A DNA stretch of 64,000 nt from Eurosta solidaginis. Taxonomy: Eukaryota; Arthropoda; Insecta; Diptera; Tephritidae. Numbering within the stretch: the first letter of the stretch is position 1; each line of letters starts with the position of its first letter. The stretch is from NCBI RefSeq assembly GCF_040869045.1, contig NC_090322.1, positions 80,251,675 through 80,315,674 on the forward strand, written 5' to 3'. The notes under the pieces were generated by a model. The model was not told the origin of the DNA and searched no databases. It was given only the letters and a program-made list of their open reading frames with translations. This document shows positions 54,069-64,000 of the stretch, piece after piece. Position numbers and translations under genes: made by a program.

Positions 54069-56967
54069 ACGAATCTTCTCCAAAAATATTAAAATCCATC
54101 TACTGCTTGAACCTTAATTATTCAGATTTTATTGAACTTCAATGTAGCGATTCCTACAAACCATGTACTTTTCTAGTAGATTCTTAAGCAGATATTTCTT
54201 TAATCAAAATTTCAAGTTTATCTCAAAATTGTAACTTTAATAGTAACGAAATAACCAACATAACAGGCGTAACACCTAAAACAATTTCAACTTTAGGAAC
54301 CTTAAAAACTAACTTAATTGCATATACATTTTTAATACCGCATACTTTACATGTAGTTAACGACGATTTCAATATACCTTCAGACGGAATACTCGGCAAA
54401 GACTTTTTAAAATTAAATAAATGCATTATTAATTATGCAAGCGATAGCATAACTATTAATACCGGATTAGATAACGCAAATATACCAATTTTACACGGCA
54501 CAAGTACCGATTCTTTAGTTATTCCTCCAAGATGTGAAGTTTATCGGTTATTTCAATTACCAAAATGCGATAATCCTGTTTTTGTAGACTCGCAAGAAAT
54601 CTGTAGTGGTGTTTTTACGGCAAAGTGCATTGTTGACACAAATAATCCAGTTCTAAAAATTTTAAATATTACTGACGAAGTAAAACATGTCAACAATTGC
54701 AATATCGTAACGGAAGATATCACCAACTACAATGTCTACAAAATTAATGAAACTTCAAAAGATCAAAAACGCTTAGAGGAATTAACGAAAATTTTGAAAA
54801 TTCAAATGACGGGTTATGCTCAAAAACAATTACTAGATTTATGCTTAAAATATGCCGATGTATTCGCTTTAAAAACTGATCGTATGACTTTAAATAATTT
54901 TTACGAACAAAAGCTACGTTTAACTGATAAAAATCCAGTCTATATAAAAAATTATCGTTTACCATATACACAACGTGAAGAAATTAATAAACAAGTCGAA
55001 AATTTATTGCGAAATGATTTAATAGAACCCAGCTTTTCTAATTATAACAGTCCTTTAATTTTGGTGCCGAAAAAAGATCCTTCAGGCCAAAAGTCTTATC
55101 GTATGTGCGTTGATTTCAGAGCAGTCAACAAAAAGCTTATCGCAGACAAATTTCCGTTGGCACGCGTAGACGACATACTCGACAATCTTGGCAGAGCCAA
55201 ATTCTTTTCAACTTTAGATCTTTTTTCTGGTTTTCACCAAATACCACTTCATGTTAATTCTAGAGACGTTACATCTTTCAGTACAGATCGAGGAGCTTTT
55301 CGTTGGAAAGTTTTACCATTCGGTTTAAATATAGCACCAAACTCTTTTTCACGTATGATGTCATTAGCATTTTCAGGCATTTCGCCAAATCAAGCTTTTA
55401 TGTACATTGACGATGTTATCGTCATCGGATGTAGCGAGACACATCACCTCAAAAATTTAGAAAAAGTTTTCGAAACTTGTAGAAAATTCAATTTAAAGTT
55501 AAATCCCAACAAATGCAATTTTCTTCGTTCTGAAGTCACTTTTTTAGGCCATAAATGCACCTCAAAAGGCCTGCTGCCAGATGACTCAAAAATAGACGCA
55601 ATTAAAAAATACACTAAGCCTAAAGACAAGGACGCTGTTAGGCGATTCGTTGCATTTGCAAATTATTACAGGCGTTTTATACCTAACTTTGCGTCACTGG
55701 CAGCCCCTTTAAATCGTCTAAATCGAAAAAAAGTTGAATTTGTTTGGGATGATGCTTGCGAAAAGGCTTTCGAAAAATTAAGATTATCATTAACGTCTCC
55801 CCAACTATTACAATACCCTGATTTTTCAAAAGAATTTATTATCACTGTAGATGCATCTAAGAGTGGTTGTGGCGCTTATTAAGCCAAAAACATGGAGATA
55901 ATGATTTACCGATTTGCTTTGCATCAAAATCTTTCAATAAAGCCGAACAGAAAAAGGCAATCATAGAATTAGAACTTTTAGCAATACATTTTGCTATAAA
56001 ACATTTTCGGCCGTATGTTTACGGTACACATTTCACGGTAAAATCAGACCATAGACCATTAGTTTATCTATTTAATATGAAAGATCCTTCCTCGAAAGTC
56101 TCTAGAATCAGATTAGATTTATCAGAATACAATTTTACAATTGAATATATTAAAGGAAAATCGAATGTCGTGGCTGATGCTCTTTCGCGTATAAGTATAG
56201 ACGAGATTAAAGATTCGACAAAACACGTTTTAGCCGTTAAAACGCGATCACAAACTAAACTACAAGAATTACAAAATGAAAAAATAAGTTTCAATGATAC
56301 GACTTCTAACGATAATAAAGTACAAGTTTATGATAAATTTTCATACGATTTTTCAAAAAAGATACCGCGAGTAAAATCAACAATACAATATAATAAAAAA
56401 TAAGGAGATCTGCAATTTACAAATTTATGCGCATTTAAAACATAAAAAATATAATTTACTTAATATCGTGACTGTTAACGAAATAACGAATTTAGATGAG
56501 TTACTTTCGAGGCTGGAAAAAGCAGCCGACAATCACAATATTAAACAATTAGAATGGCCAAAAAATGATTATTTTTCAATAATTTTTCAATTACGAATTT
56601 TAAAATCCGCGGAAATGAAATTTTAAAATCATTACAAATAATATTGACGGACCCTGTAGAGACAATGAACAGAAACAAAAACTTATGACAATTTATCACG
56701 AAGATCCAGTGTTAGGAGGTCATTGCGGAACAAAAAGGTTATATGCCAAATTAAGAACTAAATATTACTGGAAAAACATGACACGTGATATAGCGAAATT
56801 TGTGAAAAATTGCAATACATGTCTTTTAAATAAAGTGAGACCAAAAACAAAAGAAAATCTTGTCCTTACCCCAACACCCTGTAAACCATTTGACATAGTA
56901 ATTATCGATACAATAGGTCCACTTCCTGAATCAAACTATGGTAACAAGTTCGCTGTTACTATGATTT
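54069..56967 (+). pseudogene. gypsy element pol: protease, RT, RNase H, integrase start
   Basis: Protease: TFLVDS then TAA (54185-54187) then ADISLI, so the Gly of the DSG site is a stop. From 54188 the frame is open to 55882: RT with LPYTQREEINKQVENLL, VPKKDPSGQKSYRMCVDFRA, STLDLFSGFHQIPL and the catalytic FMYIDDVIVIG, then the RNase H start DASKSGCGAY. A one-base loss near 55880 shifts to 55867-56403 (FASKSFNKAEQ, SDHRPLVYLFN, GKSNVVADALSR). Integrase zinc region at 56685-56850 (GGHCGTKRLYAKL, CNTCLLNK) and first core Asp (VIIDTIGPLPE). It is cut at 56967. Confidence 0.9.
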
Positions 56968-57573
56968 CCCAGTGGGAAAAAGTAATGCATAGTAATCGAA
57001 AAAATGATCATTAAAAGGGCAATTTACACATTCCAAAATGCATTTTTCCCCCCACGGCGATGTCCTAGAAAAGTGTGCCATTCAATTTTGCATTTATATG
57101 TAAACGAAAGAAGTATGCATTATTTTTATTAAATTTTTATATTGATTTATTAATGTATACCGACTTATGCAGTTTATTATGCATAAACAAGGCTTTAATT
57201 TTTACATTCATTACACAAGTATTCATTTTTGGATGTATGAAAACAAAAGTAGAATTTAAATGGGTATTTAAATCAATTCATTTAACATATAATTAATTAT
57301 GATTTTAAAATGTATAATGTCTTATATAGATAATTATGCATGAACAAAGTTTACATTTTTATATTCATATGTGACTATTGATAATTGAATGTATGAATAT
57401 AAAGGAGTATTGTAATCGGTATTTAAACTTATTTGTAAGATTAATAATCTATAAATAATAAATACTAATAAAAAATACTTCATTTAACATATTATATATA
57501 AATAATAAATAATTATAAAAACATAATTCATTTTACAAATAATGGACAAGTGGAAAATGTTAGAAAACGTTCA

Positions 57574-58899
57574 TTATTTCTTCGATTTCTGCCTCTCGTC
57601 AAATTGGTGCTTGTGGAAACGCAGCTTAGCCTTTTTGATTGCCGACTTTATTTCTTTTGAATATTGTGACTGGTTGTAACCGTCTTTTTGAAGACAATCT
57701 AAAAAAAGTGTTATATATACATACATATGTGGTTAGTATAATATTATATTATATAGCATTCATAATGGAAAAAAACTTACCGTACAAAATGGAATTGAAA
57801 TTTTCAAGATTTTTAAATGACTTTTTTCCTTTTATTCCCATATAGTTGAATAGCGTCAGCACTTTTGGTGTAATTAGCTTTGGTAAACCATTGTTCAACC
57901 CATTTTCTCGTAAAATTGAGTTAATCATGGATTTCTGGAAGTAAATAATAAAACATATGTTTAGTTACTCGCGTAATTATAATTTATTTAATATAAAAAA
58001 ATAATAAAAATAAATTTAAGGCGTGGTAACCTCCGAAGAGATCTAAGGCCACGCTTCTCTTCCAATTTGCGTCGTGCTCCTCTTGATTTTCCCTACAAAT
58101 TGGCAGGACGGGACCTACATGTTTTTATGCCGACTCCGAACGGCATCTGCAAGGCAGATGAGTTTTCACTGAGAGCTTTTCATGGCACAAATACACCCGG
58201 AGCGCTTGCCAAACACTGCCAAGGGGCGACCCCGCTTAGAAAAATTTTCTTCTAATTGAAAACCCTTATTTCTAAAATTTTGATGTTGCTTTGCCGGGGT
58301 GCGAACCCAGGGCATACGGTGTGATAGGCGGAGCACGCTACCATCACACCACGGTGGCCGCCATATTTATTAATATAGAACATATTTATTTAATACAGAA
58401 AAATCAAATTAGGCATCTTACGTAGGTATCGCCATTTTCTGCCATATTGCTGTCAATTTCGTACAACCGTTCAATCGAATTAATAGGAAAATGAAGCGCT
58501 TTATTTTTAACTTTCCATAAAAGTTCCAGACTCACATTGTTTTTTGCTTGTTCTGTAATCAGTTTTCCAATATACTCATTACATTTACCAACTTGATCTT
58601 TAAATAGAAAATACAATTAAAACAAAAAATTAAATAGAAAATAAAAAATCAAATAAAAAACGAGAAATTTAATTAAATAAAAATAAAAATTAAAGAGAGA
58701 AATTTTGTATAAAATAAATTGAATCAAAAATTTAATATAAAATGAGAGTTTTAATAAAAAGTAAAAAAACTAGATAAAAATATTATTGAGGTGACTTTAC
58801 CTGACAAATTTTTGATTTCCACTTTCAGCGCAGAAACTTCTGATTTTATATCATTTATATTACAGTTTTCCAATTGTTTATTTTTGTCATCCAAACAAC
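57574..58899 (-). CDS. Four-exon gene of the CACTA-like element (DUF4806-like)
   Basis: Four minus-strand exons with consensus splice sites: 58801-58899, 58422-58597, 57781-57934 and 57574-57698. Lengths 99, 176, 154 and 125 bp join in phase over 554 bp with no stop until TAA at 57574-57576. The product starts with a coiled-coil stretch (NKQLENCNINDIKSEVSALK), then LHFPINSIERLYEIDSNMAE and TPKVLTLFNYMGIKGKKSF, ending in a basic tail. Layout and motifs resemble DUF4806 proteins found in insect transposons; this is recognition by eye. A first exon with the start codon is not identified. Its role is unknown; a DNA-binding or regulatory partner of the transposase is possible. Confidence 0.65.
58019..58362 (-). 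mobile_element. tRNA-derived SINE in an intron
   Basis: A 344-bp minus-strand element. Pol III promoter boxes are visible: A box TGGTAGCGTGCT (58332-58343) and B box GGTTCGCACCC (58297-58307), within a tRNA-like head starting GGCGGCCACCGTGGTGTGAT. The body is unrelated to tRNA and ends CCACGCCTTAAATTT. It lies between exons 2 and 3 of the four-exon gene and leaves the splice sites untouched. It is not the S repeat. Confidence 0.85.
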
Positions 58900-59085
58900 C
58901 TAAACAAATAAAAATAAAAATAAATTATTTAAGTTATTACAGAAGTGTTATTACTGCAATAACTAAACTCTTGAATCATTCTTCAACGATTTGCTCATAT
59001 TTCCGCTGGATTTTTTTTTCATATCTTAAATTTCTATAATAAAAAGTAGTAAATATTATTAATTTTCTATTTAATTTCATTTCAA

Positions 59086-60946
59086 TTAATTATTGGAATG
59101 CAAAACAGGTATAAATAATAATGAATTTCCATATGGCAAGCACATTAATTTATACTCTATCGAATCAGCTTCAAAATATATATTTCGACTGTTCGATTCC
59201 ACGCTTTGGGAAACAAAAATGCGTAAAACTTCCATAGAGTTCAATGGTTCTTCAAAGAAACTGCGACGATCTTCTAATTTTTTGCCACTTAAGATAACTT
59301 TACCATTTTGCATTGAAAATGCTGTAATCTTAATAGCCTCCCCCGACTTAAGATAACAATAATTGTCGGGTATTTTCGTGCTTAAAAAAAGTTTGTTGTA
59401 CTGAAAGAAACAATTGTTCCATCTTTATTCATTCGTATTCCAAATTTGGTACCATGTTCGGCAATATCTTCGTTCTCGATTTTATTTTGAATTTGGTCGA
59501 GTATTTTACTTGGCTTTTTGACTAATCACTTTAGATGCTGCATGTAGTTTTCAAACTTGTACGCTGAGAAAGTATTTACATAACCAATTTCTTCTACGCA
59601 ATCAGTTAAATGCAGAAGAGAATGAACGTTGTAAGAAACTTGTTCCTCAGAGTAAATAGTGGGAAATAGTTCAACAAAATCCTTTAAGAGACCTTTACAT
59701 GCATTGAGATTAGACATAAAGCTTTTTTCATCTGATAGAAATCTGTAGGCACAGTGGAGAAGGCAAAAATGGTAATATGTTTCGCTATCTAGTTTGTCTT
59801 TTAAAACTAATATGCCCGTGTAAAGTACGAATTGACGAAACTCAACTGCTTTCCAGCGCAAAACCTCCTCGAAACCTCTTGGCTTGCGAACAAATTCTCG
59901 GGGAATATGGGGACCTAAAGATAGTATATGACTTGATATAAATTGGCTTTAGTTTCTAAAGATAGTCTGGGTCTGTTTGTTTTATTATTAAAGATTCGTA
60001 AAATAATTTTTTTGACTACTCCCAGATCCACTAGATGCATCGGCTCCAGTGGAAATTTACTAACCATTTTCACCCCCACATCTTCCAAGACATTACTAAT
60101 GGTATCTAAGTCTTTATGGTATCCATTATAAGACCGTCTTGAAAATTCATCGTCCGTACGAAGGCGTACGCAAGATGTACTATAAGTCGTCGTATTATTT
60201 ATTTTTCTACCCACTTGTATGCACTTACTGCATCCATTGAAAGAATTGTGACCAACAGTTTTACATAAAAAAGCACGAGCCGGAACATCACAAACAAAAC
60301 AGCGGAGTTCAAAATTTACTTTTTTGTCACCAATGAAGAGACCTTCATTTTTAAGTTTAGAAATTTCGGAGCACAAATCATGCAAATACGAATTTACTTC
60401 ATTAGGTTTCTTTTTTCCCAAGTATACACCTACCAATAATACTTTTACTTGTGGAGCGTTCACAACATTTGCTAATATAGGCCACAAGCTTAAATTTGAA
60501 ATTTTGTACAAAGGGAGTCCATCGATTCCGATATCTAAAATGATGGTGCTTAAGTTTTGTAAAAGGTGCTTCGCTTTATTTATTTGGTTTTGAAGACCGA
60601 TATGTGTATACGAACCAGGAGATACCGTTCTTATTATGTGCCTTTTGGAAACACTCAAAGATTTAGACGATTTTGGTACATTAATATTTTCATCGCGAAG
60701 TATTTCTAGCAATCCGTCAACCGCTTCCCTACAAATATTGAAAACTGTAGCCCAATTTCCTATTTTTTGTGCTATCGGTATTTGATTACTACACTCCGTC
60801 ATCTCATCGATTATACCTACCGGTACCTCATCCCTAATACTTGAAAAATCAGCTGGAGCGCTAGCGCTCCCTTCATCTTGCCGCCAGTTGCAAACGCTAT
60901 CACCTTCTATTTTCACTAGTCTACGCATATGACGCTTACTAAACAT
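59086..60946 (-). pseudogene. TNP2-like transposase, damaged
   Basis: ATG at 60944-60946 opens 343 codons with ILDIGIDGLPLYKISNLSLW, VLLVGVYLGKKKPNEVNSYL, FELRCFVCDVPARAFLCKTV, HNSFNGCSKCIQVGRK and FPLEPMHLVDLGVVKKIIL. These are the conserved blocks of TNP2-like transposases in insect CACTA-like elements. A frameshift near 59930 leads to 59526-59861 (LRWKAVEFRQFVLYTGILVL, YNVHSLLHLTDCVEE, SAYKFENYMQHLK). A TGA follows, then a second shift near 59400 to the C-terminus at 59086-59313. It would cut at the element ends; in this copy it is broken. Confidence 0.8.
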
Positions 60947-61431
60947 ATTTAATTTTAATTATGTTTACTTACCGAATAATTTAAATCACTTTAATAAAGT
61001 TTTTGTCCCAAATAATTTATTATAAATTTAATAGCACTTGAGCTGCGACCACAAATTGATAAAACACAAATTGAAATGCGCAAAAAGATGTGTATTTGCT
61101 ATTACAGATACCCGTAGTAGCATATCGATAACTGCTAAGGTATCCCGTTGTAGTTATGCATTAAATTCTCGTTTACTTTGTAATGCAGATTTGAATGCGT
61201 TTTAAATAGATTATATTTCAGATTACTACATACTAAGAAAAAATAATGTATAAACTTAGAAATATTTTAAACACATTTGAGTTTTGATTAAGATATAATC
61301 AGCAAATGCATCTATAATTACTTAAAATGGAATTCATAATGTATGCTTGTGTTATTCATTTGAAAATTAACATTTTGAATGCATTATAAAATGATATACT
61401 GGAATAATTCATTACCATTTTTCCCACTGGG

Positions 61432-62194
61432 TTGTGACTTTTCTAAATACCTGGTAACAGTAGCTGTACCAGATAAATCAGCAAAAACTATCGCATGTGC
61501 TATTTTTGAAACCTTTATACTAACATATGGTACAATGAAAGCCATTAGATCCGATTTAGGGACGAAATACAAAAATGAATTATTCTCGGAATTAACAAAA
61601 CTTTTAAAAATTAATCATGATTTCTGAACAGCTTATCACCACGAAACTGTTGGTACTGTTGAAAGAAACCATAGAGTCTTTAACGAATATTTACGTGCAT
61701 ATCTAGATGAAACGTATTCAGATTGGGATACGTATTTGAAGTATTTTACATTTTTACATAATACTACAAGTAGTTCGGTTTTCGATAATAAATTTACTCC
61801 GTTCGAATTAATATTTGGCAGGAAATCTACATTGCCACATGAATTACAAAAGGAACAAATCGATCCGATATATAATGTAGAAAATTATACAAAAGAGCTA
61901 AAATATAGAATGCAAAAATCTCATAAAATGGCAACAAATTTGATTAATAAACATAAAATTAGAAATAAAGAATTATACGATAAAACGGCTGAGCCTTTAG
62001 AAATTAAAATTAATGATAGGGTTTTAGTAGAAACAGAACCGAGAAATAAACATAGAAATATATATCAAGGTCCCTACATAATAAAGAATATCGATGGACC
62101 AAATGTAAAAATTTTTGATGAAATTAATAAAATTGAAAAAATTGTACACAAAAATCGTATACAAAAAATTAATTATATTGATAGCCGAAAATAA
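61432..62194 (+). pseudogene. gypsy element integrase, second part
   Basis: Continues the interrupted codons (VTMI then CDFSKYLVTVAV). The second core Asp is in AIRSDLGTKYKNE and the Glu in GTVERNHRVFNEY. A TGA at 61625-61627 interrupts the sequence just before YHHE. The C-terminal region (61736-62194) has FTPFELIFGRKSTLP and a chromodomain-free basic end. With the first part, the DDE triad is complete at the sequence level. Integrase would insert the cDNA. Confidence 0.85.
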
Positions 62195-62501
62195 TCTTTA
62201 AATATAAACCTACTTTAAGAACATGCCAATGAAGGCCAAACTAAACAAACTATTAATGTTAATTTTTAATACGGCCTAATGTACAAAATTTAGATGTTAA
62301 ATTGAACTACTTAATAAATATATATTTTACTCAATTTAATAATAAGCATACAAAATAGTAACGGCTTACTTCAAACTAAAAACATTATTTTTAACATATT
62401 TCATTTTCTTATAAATTTAAATCTTAATCTTAGTAAAGCCTAAAGAAGAATGTGGCAGGACTGATCACCTTGCCAAATTCTTCTTTTCTAAAGGGGGATG
62501 A
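62195..62501 (+). other. gypsy element three-prime UTR and polypurine tract
   Basis: AT-rich, no env frame. It ends with the purine-rich AAAGGGGGATGA (62490-62501) directly before the LTR, the expected primer for plus-strand synthesis. Confidence 0.8.
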
Positions 62502-62963
62502 TGTAGTGTCAAATTGGGTTACTGCTTTTAAGTCTGGCAACTCCCCCTCTAATAAATAAAAAGATGCAACACTCACATTAACACTTGGCATCACTTAAAA
62601 TGTTAGAGTGGAATGACGCGGAGATTCAACCCCATTGGCTGAATCTCCCGTTACTAGCTATAGCATCATACGATTTTCCCGTTATGCACTTTTACATACC
62701 GGCAAAGCTGCTTTTGAAGCGTCAGCAGTTTTTGAGTATTGAGGAGAGTTTGAAGTAAGCCGGCCGCCGCGTTAGAACAAAAGTTAAATTAAAGTGAAAC
62801 AAACTAAAAAGACAAAAACTAATTGTTAAAATAAAAACTTAAACGATATTTAATCGTATTAAAAACCAAAAACTGTGTTTTAAATAAAAGGTTAAAATAG
62901 TGTTATGTGTGTGTGCGTGGGCTGGTTGCCCAAAAATGAGTGGCATCGGTATGCCACTTTACA
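62502..62963 (+). repeat. Three-prime LTR
   Basis: 462 bp, same termini as the five-prime LTR. It lacks six bases at GAACAAAAGTTAAATT and one A compared with the five-prime LTR. Followed by the ATGT target-site duplication. Confidence 0.95.
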
Positions 62964-63098
62964 ATGTCACGTTAAGTCCTAAAACCTCCAGTAAAATGTG
63001 GAATGGGGAAAAACTATGGCTGCCGTACAAACTGAAGTTATTTTAACACCTAAAGTTTGACTGCATTGTTGAGTTTAGCTGTTATGCCTTTTGGACGT
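62964..63098. repeat. Satellite-like array, right part
   Basis: Continues the unit cut at 50596: joined through ATGT it reads GGAGCTATGTCACGTTAAG, then CCTCCAGTAAAATGTGGAAT and GGGGAAAAACTATGGCTGCC, aligned with the 142-bp unit. More divergent than the left units. LINE-A follows at 63099. Confidence 0.75.
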
Positions 63099-64000
63099 TT
63101 AGTTGTTGTTGTTGTTGTTGTAGCAATGCTCGCCCCACCTAATAGCCGCGACCGATCACAAATTGTCATCAATATCCTCTAACGGGAGTCCAAGGATACT
63201 TGCCGTTTCAACAGGGGTGGACCATAAGGAAAGGGGTGTTAGAGGCGTTGGTTCCACATTACAATTAAAGAGATGGTTGGTGTCATGTGGGGACACATTG
63301 CAAGCGGGGCATACATTTTGTATGTCGGGGTTGATTCTGGATAGGTAAGAGTTTAACCTGTTACGGTATCCAGAACGAAGTTGAGCAAGAGTGACACGCG
63401 TTTCCCTGGGGAGTATGCGTTCCTCTTCCGCGAGTTCTGGATATTTTTCTTCAAGTACTGGATTCACCGGGCAATTCCCGACATAAAGGTCCGACGCCTG
63501 TCTATGGAGTTCACCAAGGACCTGCTTGTGTTTTTCCGCTTCATACGGCTGGGTTCTCAGGTGCCGTATTTCCTCAAAATGCTTACGGAGATGACTCCTT
63601 AGGCCCCTAGGCGGTGCTGGTTCGTCAATCAGATGTCTGTTGGGATGCCCAGGTTTCTGGGTATTCAACAGAAACTGTTTGGTCAGCATCTCATTTCTCT
63701 ACCTGATGGGGAGTATTCTCGCCTCATTATGCAGATGGTGTTCTGGGGACATAAGAAGACAGCCCGTGGCGATTCTGAGAGCAGTATTTTGGCAGGCCTG
63801 TAGTTTCTTCCAGTGGGTGGTTTTTAGGCTTGGCGACCATATGGGTGACGCGTAGCACGTAATCGGCTGGCTAATTGCTTTGTATGTGGTCAAGAGCGTT
63901 TCTTTATCTTTTCCCCAGGTACTGCCAGCAAGGGATTTGAGGATTTTATTACGGCTCTGAATTCTTGGAACAATTGCGGTTGCGTGCGCACCAAAATGTA
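63099..64000 (-). mobile_element. LINE-A copy A13 (three-prime end, runs off window)
   Basis: Minus-strand tail (TTG)n at 63101-63121, three-prime UTR, then the RT C-terminal frame 63156-63689 (KPGHPNRHLIDEPAPPRGL, CPACNVSPHDTNHLFNC). A TAG near 63690 replaces a Glu codon in PIRERNEML. The RT thumb continues to the window edge. Closely similar to A7 over the shared part. Whether it is full length cannot be seen. Confidence 0.9.

Larger units (their letters stand above)
56968..61431 (-). mobile_element. TNP2-type (CACTA/CMC-like) DNA transposon
   Basis: A 4464-bp insertion in the gypsy integrase. The ends are CCCAGTGGGAAAAA in inverted orientation, flanked by TT on both sides (56966-56967 and 61432-61433). 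Removing it restores the integrase codons. Subterminal regions carry many TGCATT/ATGCAT-like motifs in both orientations (57000-57400 and 61150-61400), as in CACTA elements. It has two minus-strand genes. A tRNA-derived SINE sits in an intron of the second. Confidence 0.85.
50597..62963 (+). mobile_element. Ty3/gypsy LTR retrotransposon, mdg1/412-like
   Basis: Complete by structure: two LTRs, 4-bp target-site duplication ATGT (50593-50596 and 62964-62967), a primer-binding site, leader, gag, pol and polypurine tract. It has no env. Excluding the CACTA-like insertion at 56968-61431 it is about 7.9 kb. The tRNA-Arg-type primer site, LTR length and long leader fit the mdg1/412 lineage. Lesions in gag, protease, RNase H junction and integrase make it inactive. 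Confidence 0.9.

Noticed and set aside
58019..58362. A possible tRNA gene, given clear A and B boxes
   Set aside because: No acceptor stem pairing or complete cloverleaf, and the boxes are followed by a 270-bp non-tRNA body. A SINE fits better.
62195..62501. An env gene in the gypsy element
   Set aside because: Only about 300 bp between integrase stop and LTR, AT-rich with no open frame.

Overview
The window is a repeat-dominated stretch of an insect nuclear genome, most likely a true fly (Diptera). A tephritid fruit fly is my best guess, because several dispersed repeats here look like ones common in that family; that is recognition from memory, not a search. There are no bacterial genes, operons, CRISPR arrays or rRNA. 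Almost everything is a broken transposable element. The only sequence that looks like a host gene is a pair of short coding exons at 40474-40572 and 40633-40715 (+).

The dominant family, called LINE-A here, is an APE-type non-LTR retrotransposon of about 4.06 kb. Reading its copies together, it has one long reading frame: a hydrophobic N-terminus with a 2A-like motif (GIExNPGP), two PHD-like zinc fingers, an APE endonuclease, a reverse transcriptase (RT) and a C-terminal Cys/His knuckle, followed by a (CAA)n tail. At least fourteen pieces are present (A0-A13). Two are close to full length: 11411-15439, and 43653-47713 with a 12-bp target-site duplication. All copies carry disabling changes. 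A second dispersed repeat of about 320-370 bp (S1-S4) shares the LINE-A tail and has no coding capacity, so it looks like a SINE-type partner.

Layout: 1-1033 Penelope-like RT split by S1. 1034-2243 scrambled LINE-A. 2244-3638 AT-rich repeats and a Jockey-like LINE end. 3639-8674 a LOA-type LINE (minus) holding a small inverted-repeat element and a minisatellite insertion. 8675-20175 a chain of LINE-A copies (plus) meeting an inverted copy at 20176-23003. 23004-26140 mixed S repeats, LINE-A pieces and a Ty3/gypsy pol fragment. 26141-32360 two minus-strand LINEs. 32650-34500 a Tc1-type transposon with a Penelope-like end inserted. 34561-39840 an I-type LINE. 39841-40764 host sequence. 40765-41770 an RTE-type LINE with two insertions. 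41771-48733 a nest: an old LINE-A relative, broken by a LINE and by a hAT element, the hAT in turn holding a young full-length LINE-A. 48734-49995 LINE remnants. 50031-63098 a satellite array split by a complete Ty3/gypsy element (50597-62963, mdg1/412-like) whose integrase is interrupted by a TNP2-type (CACTA-like) DNA transposon at 56968-61431. 63099-64000 another LINE-A (minus) running off the window.

The elements work as parasites of one another rather than as a pathway. LINE-A probably supplies the retrotransposition machinery for itself and perhaps for the S repeats. The gypsy element carries its own gag-pol. The CACTA-like element carries a damaged transposase gene and a second four-exon gene whose splice sites and reading frame are still intact.
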